In this document: piece after piece, positions 12,181 through 15,130 of the stretch | Position numbering within the stretch: position 1 is the first letter of the stretch | Layout of the letters: each line of letters begins with the position of its first letter | Assembly (NCBI GenBank): GCA_001795345.1 | Contig: MGON01000109.1 | Location: 1,984 to 17,113 of the forward strand | Origin: Chloroflexi bacterium RIFCSPLOWO2_02_FULL_71_16 | Lineage (GTDB): Bacteria; Chloroflexota; Limnocylindria; P2-11E | Direction: 5' to 3' | Length of the DNA stretch: 15,130 bases | Program-made: the position numbers and the translations under genes | The notes under the pieces: model-generated | Told to the model about the DNA's origin: nothing | What the model saw: only the letters and a program-made list of their open reading frames with translations | The model's database searches: none

Positions 12181-13198
12181 CTGGCTTCTTCACCCCCATC
12201 GCTTCGAGACCCTTCCCGAGCGGTGCCTTGATGCCCTCGCCGATCACCCAGTTCGTCGGGCCGCGGCCGGTCCAGATCCGCGGCCGGATCGTCATCGTGC
12301 CGTCCTTGCCCACGACCTTGAAGAAGGTCTTCACGCCGGCCGGAGCGTTCGCCAGGTTGGGGGTCTTCAGCTCGAGGCCGGTCGCGCTCTGGATCTTCCC
12401 CGAGACATAGCCCAGCCCGGCGTCGATGGCGCCCTCCTTCAGCGCGGTGCCCATCGACTCGCCCTCGGCAAGCTTCCCGGCCGCGGTCTTCGAGAACGAG
12501 TAGCCCGCGTCGACGGCCTTGCCCACCGGCCCCGTGTAGTTGGCGATGATCGACACGCCCGCGTCCGCGCCCTTCTGCACGATCTTGGCGGCCTGGTAGC
12601 GCGACTCCCACTTCTGCGCCTGCTCGTTCCAGTACATCGCCTGCTCCGCGTTCCGGTCGCGGTACTCCTGCCAGTACTGGTGCTCGCGCTCCGTGCCCTC
12701 GGCGGCGATCTGGCGCTGCTTCTCCTGTGCCTCACGGATCCGGTCGGTGATGGCCTTCAGCTCTGGATCCTGCCCCCTGTTGCGGTTGCGCTCCCAGGAC
12801 GCGTCGAGCTGCCGCTGCATCTCGGCCTCCTCGGCGTCGCGCAGCGGTACCTCGTCGGCCGGCACCCAGCCCCACTTCTCGTGATGGATGTAGCCCGGAG
12901 GCATCGCAGGCGCTGGAGGAGCGGTCGGCGCGGTCGCCGGCACCGAGGTGGTGCCCGGAGGCGCGGCCGGCGGGATGAGCGGCAGGGTCCCGGCCGTCGT
13001 GCCGACGTACACGCCGACGAGCCCGGCACCCACGGCGACGACGCCTCCGGTGAGCGCGATGACCGCGTTGTAGCCGGCCGTCTGTTCGCAGTCCTTGGGC
13101 GAGGAGCAGTCGTGCGCGGCGGCGGCGCCGGCGAGCGCGAGCGAGATGCCCGATGTCGCCACGATCACGAGGAGGGCGCGACGCGCCGACCTAGGCAC
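12173..13198 (-). CDS. exported coiled-coil protein of unknown function
   Basis: This protein of 341 residues starts at GTG 13198, whose coding region overlaps the upstream gene by eight bases. A basic start and hydrophobic stretch (about 8-28) end in GAAAAHD and look like a cleavable signal peptide. Cys31 and Cys37 (CSSPKDC) may form a disulphide. A second hydrophobic segment (about 45-68) may anchor it. A Pro/Ala/Thr-rich linker (about 73-101) leads to a WGWVPADEVPL motif, then a long charged, Gln- and Tyr-rich coiled coil (about 118-205). The C-terminal part (about 206-341) is Gly/Ala-rich with amphipathic helices (NYTGPVGKAVDAGYSFSK) and a basic end. I do not recognise the family. The layout of export signal, spacer, coiled coil and Gly-rich helical domain is seen in surface effectors, but nothing proves that here. 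A TTG at 13252 is an unlikely earlier start. Confidence 0.8.
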   Translation of the reverse strand: MPRSARRALLVIVATSGISLALAGAAAAHDCSSPKDCEQTAGYNAVIALTGGVVAVGAGLVGVYVGTTAGTLPLIPPAAPPGTTSVPATAPTAPPAPAMPPGYIHHEKWGWVPADEVPLRDAEEAEMQRQLDASWERNRNRGQDPELKAITDRIREAQEKQRQIAAEGTEREHQYWQEYRDRNAEQAMYWNEQAQKWESRYQAAKIVQKGADAGVSIIANYTGPVGKAVDAGYSFSKTAAGKLAEGESMGTALKEGAIDAGLGYVSGKIQSATGLELKTPNLANAPAGVKTFFKVVGKDGTMTIRPRIWTGRGPTNWVIGEGIKAPLGKGLEAMGVKKPDE

Positions 13199-13811
13199 GC
13201 CACCACCGCGCGACGAGCCAGCCGAGGACGACCCCGTACAGCCCGTGACCAACGAGGCCGAGCACGAGGAACCCGGGATCGTCGAGGCGCGCGCGGAGGA
13301 ACGCCGGGTAGACGGCCATCATCAGGACCTGGAGGAACTCGGCCCACAGGAAGCCCAGGATGACTCCGCCCTTCGGGCGGATGAGCGCGAACATCATCCC
13401 GAAGCTGATCCCGTTCCAGAAGTGGTAGGTCCACCCGGCGACCTCAGCCCAGGCGTCGCCGGCGGGCCGGCCGGTGATCAGCTCGCCGAAGATGTGGATG
13501 GCGCGGAACGGGTCGAACGTGAACCCGAACACCGCGCGCAGGACCGGCCGCGAGACGTCGTAGGCGATCGTCGCGAGGAGGCCCGCCGCGGCACCGACGA
13601 GGATGAGTCGGGCGAAAGCGTGCAGCCGCGCCTCGTCGCCCCGGCCGGCCATCGCGATGCCGGCCAGGATGGCGGCGGTCGGCAGGACGATGAACGGCGC
13701 GCTGAAGGAAAGCGGGACGCCGAGGAACGTCGCGGCGATGAGCCCCGCGCCGCTCGTGCACGCGAGCGCGAGCCCGAGGAGCGCTTCGACCCGGGTGATG
13801 CCACGGCTCAT
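13191..13811 (-). CDS. polytopic membrane protein of unknown function
   Basis: This protein of 206 residues has about six hydrophobic segments (roughly 8-30, 37-55, 66-85, 127-145, 148-170 and 180-201). The loop between the third and fourth holds conserved-looking aromatic and charged residues (AVFGFTFDPFRAIHIFGE, then GWTYHFWNGISFGMM), and the last helix carries VGHGLYGVVLGWL. The His, Trp and Asn residues near the helix ends could bind a ligand or metal, but I cannot assign a family. The ATG at 13811 overlaps the stop of the upstream membrane-protein gene by four bases (ATGA), and its own 3' end overlaps the exported coiled-coil gene by eight. The tight overlaps suggest a fixed ratio of products in one complex. 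Confidence 0.8.
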   Translation of the reverse strand: MSRGITRVEALLGLALACTSGAGLIAATFLGVPLSFSAPFIVLPTAAILAGIAMAGRGDEARLHAFARLILVGAAAGLLATIAYDVSRPVLRAVFGFTFDPFRAIHIFGELITGRPAGDAWAEVAGWTYHFWNGISFGMMFALIRPKGGVILGFLWAEFLQVLMMAVYPAFLRARLDDPGFLVLGLVGHGLYGVVLGWLVARWWRA

Positions 13812-14590
13812 GCCGGCCTCCGGCGGAGCGCGGCGAGCTCGCGCGCGCCCGCGAGGATGTCGCCGCCGCGCGGCGCGAGCGCCAGGTATCCCGTGAGAAG
13901 TCCGATGATGACCACGACCTGCTCCTTCAGAGCGGTCTGGCTCACGCGCTCCTCCGCCGTGATGACGAGCGCAACGAGGAGCGGGACCCCGATCGCGGCG
14001 GCGTAGCGAGCGCGCGGCGAGAGACGGTCCCGGAGATCGAACAGCCGCCGCAGTACCCGCTGCATGGCGTCGTTCCACCTGGTGACGGCGAACGTGAACA
14101 GCCCGACGACGGCGGGGAAGACGGTCTGCGGCAGGATCCCGACGTCGAGGGCCGTCGCGGCGTGGATGTCGCCCCACGGGACGACGAAGAGGCCGGTCGC
14201 GATGAGCGGCGCGACGAGGAAGCGCGCCTCCACCGGCACCCGCTGCGTCGCCCGCAGGATCAGGGGCACGACGCGTGCCCGGAGCGCGATGAGCAGCACG
14301 ATGATGGCGATAGGGCCGACGATCTTGAGGGCCGCGACCTTCGCCGAGCAGAGGTACATGAACGCCGAGCCCGGTTCGCTCCCGACGCAGTTGCCGGCAG
14401 GCACCAGGCCGTCGATCAGGCGGGCCGGTAGCGACAGCGGGATCCAGCCGAGGAGCGACAGCGCCGCGCTGGCCAGAACGACGGCGATCGCGCCCCGGAG
14501 GCCGGTCGGGTCGGCGTTCGCCCGCGCCAGGAGATCGAGCACACGGCGGGCGCCGCTGCCCTGCTCCGGAGCTCGCCGTTCGGCGCTCAC
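13808..14590 (-). CDS. multi-pass membrane protein of unknown function
   Basis: This protein of 260 residues starts at GTG 14590, overlapping the upstream stop by four bases (GTGA). There are about six hydrophobic segments (roughly 33-54, 86-108, 124-140, 149-170, 197-212 and 224-240). The loop between the first two contains Cys68 and Cys81 (GNCVGSEPGS, then MYLCSAK), which could form a disulphide outside the cytoplasm. A long basic amphipathic stretch (about 171-195, RWNDAMQRVLRRLFDLRDRL) separates the last pair and probably lies in the cytoplasm. I find no transporter or enzyme motif. It is the second gene seen in the leftward chain and overlaps the next membrane-protein gene by four bases. 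The N-terminus is short and hydrophilic, and the in-frame codons before the GTG lie inside the upstream gene, so the start is fairly secure. Confidence 0.8.
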   Translation of the reverse strand: MSAERRAPEQGSGARRVLDLLARANADPTGLRGAIAVVLASAALSLLGWIPLSLPARLIDGLVPAGNCVGSEPGSAFMYLCSAKVAALKIVGPIAIIVLLIALRARVVPLILRATQRVPVEARFLVAPLIATGLFVVPWGDIHAATALDVGILPQTVFPAVVGLFTFAVTRWNDAMQRVLRRLFDLRDRLSPRARYAAAIGVPLLVALVITAEERVSQTALKEQVVVIIGLLTGYLALAPRGGDILAGARELAALRRRPA

Positions 14591-15130
14591 TGCACGACCG
14601 TCAGCGTGAGGTCGAACTTCCCGGGGCCCACCTCCCAGTGGAGGACGTACGTGCCGAGGGGACCCGACCACGGAAAGCTGAACGAGTACGGGTCGCTGCT
14701 CGTGGAGAACTGCTGCCCCATCGGGATGGTGTAGCCGCCCTGCTGGGCGGTCATGCTCACCCACGTCAGGACCGTGCCGACGGGGAAGCCGCGGGCCGTG
14801 ATCGCGACGGGCTCGCCCTTCGATTGGCTGATCGTTGACTTGTCGAGCGACATCGTGGCCGATCCAGGGGGCGGCCGGGACGTCGGCGTGACAGTGGGTG
14901 CCACGGTCGGCGCGACCGTGGGGGCGGCGGTCGGCACCGCCGTGGGCGCGGCCGTCGCCGGCGGGGCGCTTGGCGCCGAGGTCGGCTGTGCCGCCGTCGC
15001 GGCAGCGGTCGCGGTCGTCGTCGCCGCGGTGGTGGCCGCCGGCGACGGAGCCGCGGTCGAGGTCGGCGCGGCGGTCTCGGTGGCCTGCGCGGCCGGCGTC
15101 GCGCTCAACGCCGCGGCGACGGGCGACGAT
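14587..15130 (-). CDS. exported Pro/Thr/Ala-rich protein, 5' end outside window
   Basis: The frame is open from the right edge to a TGA at 14589-14587, giving 180 residues of an incomplete protein. The first visible residues, SSPVAAALSATPAAQA, look like the end of a signal peptide with its cleavage site. A low-complexity Ala/Thr/Pro stalk of about 80 residues follows and becomes a regular four-residue repeat (APTV, VAPT) near its end. The last 90 residues form a compact beta-rich domain (MSLDKSTISQSKGEPVAITA, then GFPVGTVLTWVSM and GTYVLHWEVGPGKFDLTLTV), reminiscent of an Ig-like fold. The product is probably a surface or secreted protein held away from the membrane by the stalk, which may be glycosylated. 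A TTG at 15108 is an internal codon, not the start. It is the first gene seen in the leftward chain. Confidence 0.8.
   Translation of the reverse strand, partial: SSPVAAALSATPAAQATETAAPTSTAAPSPAATTAATTTATAAATAAQPTSAPSAPPATAAPTAVPTAAPTVAPTVAPTVTPTSRPPPGSATMSLDKSTISQSKGEPVAITARGFPVGTVLTWVSMTAQQGGYTIPMGQQFSTSSDPYSFSFPWSGPLGTYVLHWEVGPGKFDLTLTVVQ
14881..14952 (-). repeat. in-frame 12-base repeats encoding a Pro-Thr stalk
   Basis: Six units of 12 bases encode AAPT, AVPT, AAPT, VAPT, VAPT and VTPT. Such repeats can change copy number by slippage without breaking the frame, which would vary stalk length. Confidence 0.7.

Noticed and set aside
11774..13363. Long plus-strand open frame opposite the coiled-coil and zinc-ribbon genes
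   Set aside because: The opposite strand has a signal peptide, coiled coil and tight gene overlaps; the plus frame has only low-complexity sequence.
13811..14177. N-terminal extension of the 206-residue membrane protein
   Set aside because: The extra residues are Arg/Pro/His-rich and come from reading the upstream membrane-protein gene in another frame. The ATGA overlap at 13811 gives a proper start.
14590..14764. Longer start for the 260-residue membrane protein
   Set aside because: The added residues lie antisense-free but out of frame over the upstream exported protein gene. GTG 14590 gives a normal GTGA overlap.

Overview
The window is 15.1 kb of very GC-rich bacterial DNA, densely packed with genes that mostly overlap by 1-8 bases. 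I see no rRNA, tRNA, CRISPR array, transposase or phage gene. The gene content (short-loop histidine kinase with an OmpR-type regulator, RDD and SpoIIM-type membrane proteins, zinc-ribbon proteins, a CcdA-type protein, Pro/Thr/Ala-rich secreted proteins) and the frequent GTG starts fit a free-living Chloroflexota- or Actinomycetota-like bacterium, probably from soil or water. This taxonomic guess is low confidence because no marker gene is present.

Region 1 (1-9024) looks like a copper or soft-metal handling island. In order it holds: a truncated membrane-anchored cupredoxin (-), a sensor histidine kinase (-), a YHS protein with a His/Cys-rich tail (+), a hemolysin III/PAQR-family membrane protein that appears to start at CTG (+), and an OmpR-type response regulator (-). 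Upstream of the regulator is a three-gene operon, also minus: CuA-like cupredoxin, CcdA-like thiol transporter, Lgt-like transferase. Then follow a small SHOCT membrane protein (+), a second YHS protein with a Cys-rich front half (-), the copper P-type ATPase CopA (-) and its chaperone CopZ (-). A plausible reading is that CopZ and CopA move Cu(I), the CcdA-like protein keeps exported thiols reduced, and the cupredoxins and YHS proteins bind the metal.

The most notable non-coding signal is a shared direct-repeat element, GYTCAGCGGGC on an 11-bp period, often followed by GTCC. It lies upstream of four separate transcription units in region 1: the left-edge cupredoxin, the first YHS gene, the response regulator gene (inside the 3' end of lgt), and the cupredoxin-ccdA-lgt operon, where four phased copies occur. 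The spacing and layout are those of an OmpR-family operator, so the two-component system in the window is the obvious candidate to bind it. This would make the island a small self-contained regulon.

Region 2 (9119-11107) is a divergent pair. An RDD membrane protein and a small membrane zinc-ribbon protein read leftward and a SpoIIM-family (DUF95) membrane protein reads rightward. The divergent ATG codons share the bases CATG.

Region 3 (11104-15130) is a leftward chain of five genes that overlap end to start and continues past the right edge. It encodes a secreted Pro/Thr/Ala-rich protein with a beta-rich C-terminal domain, two polytopic membrane proteins, a secreted or anchored coiled-coil protein, and a protein ending in a double zinc ribbon. 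I do not recognise the set. It may be an undescribed envelope or secretion module.
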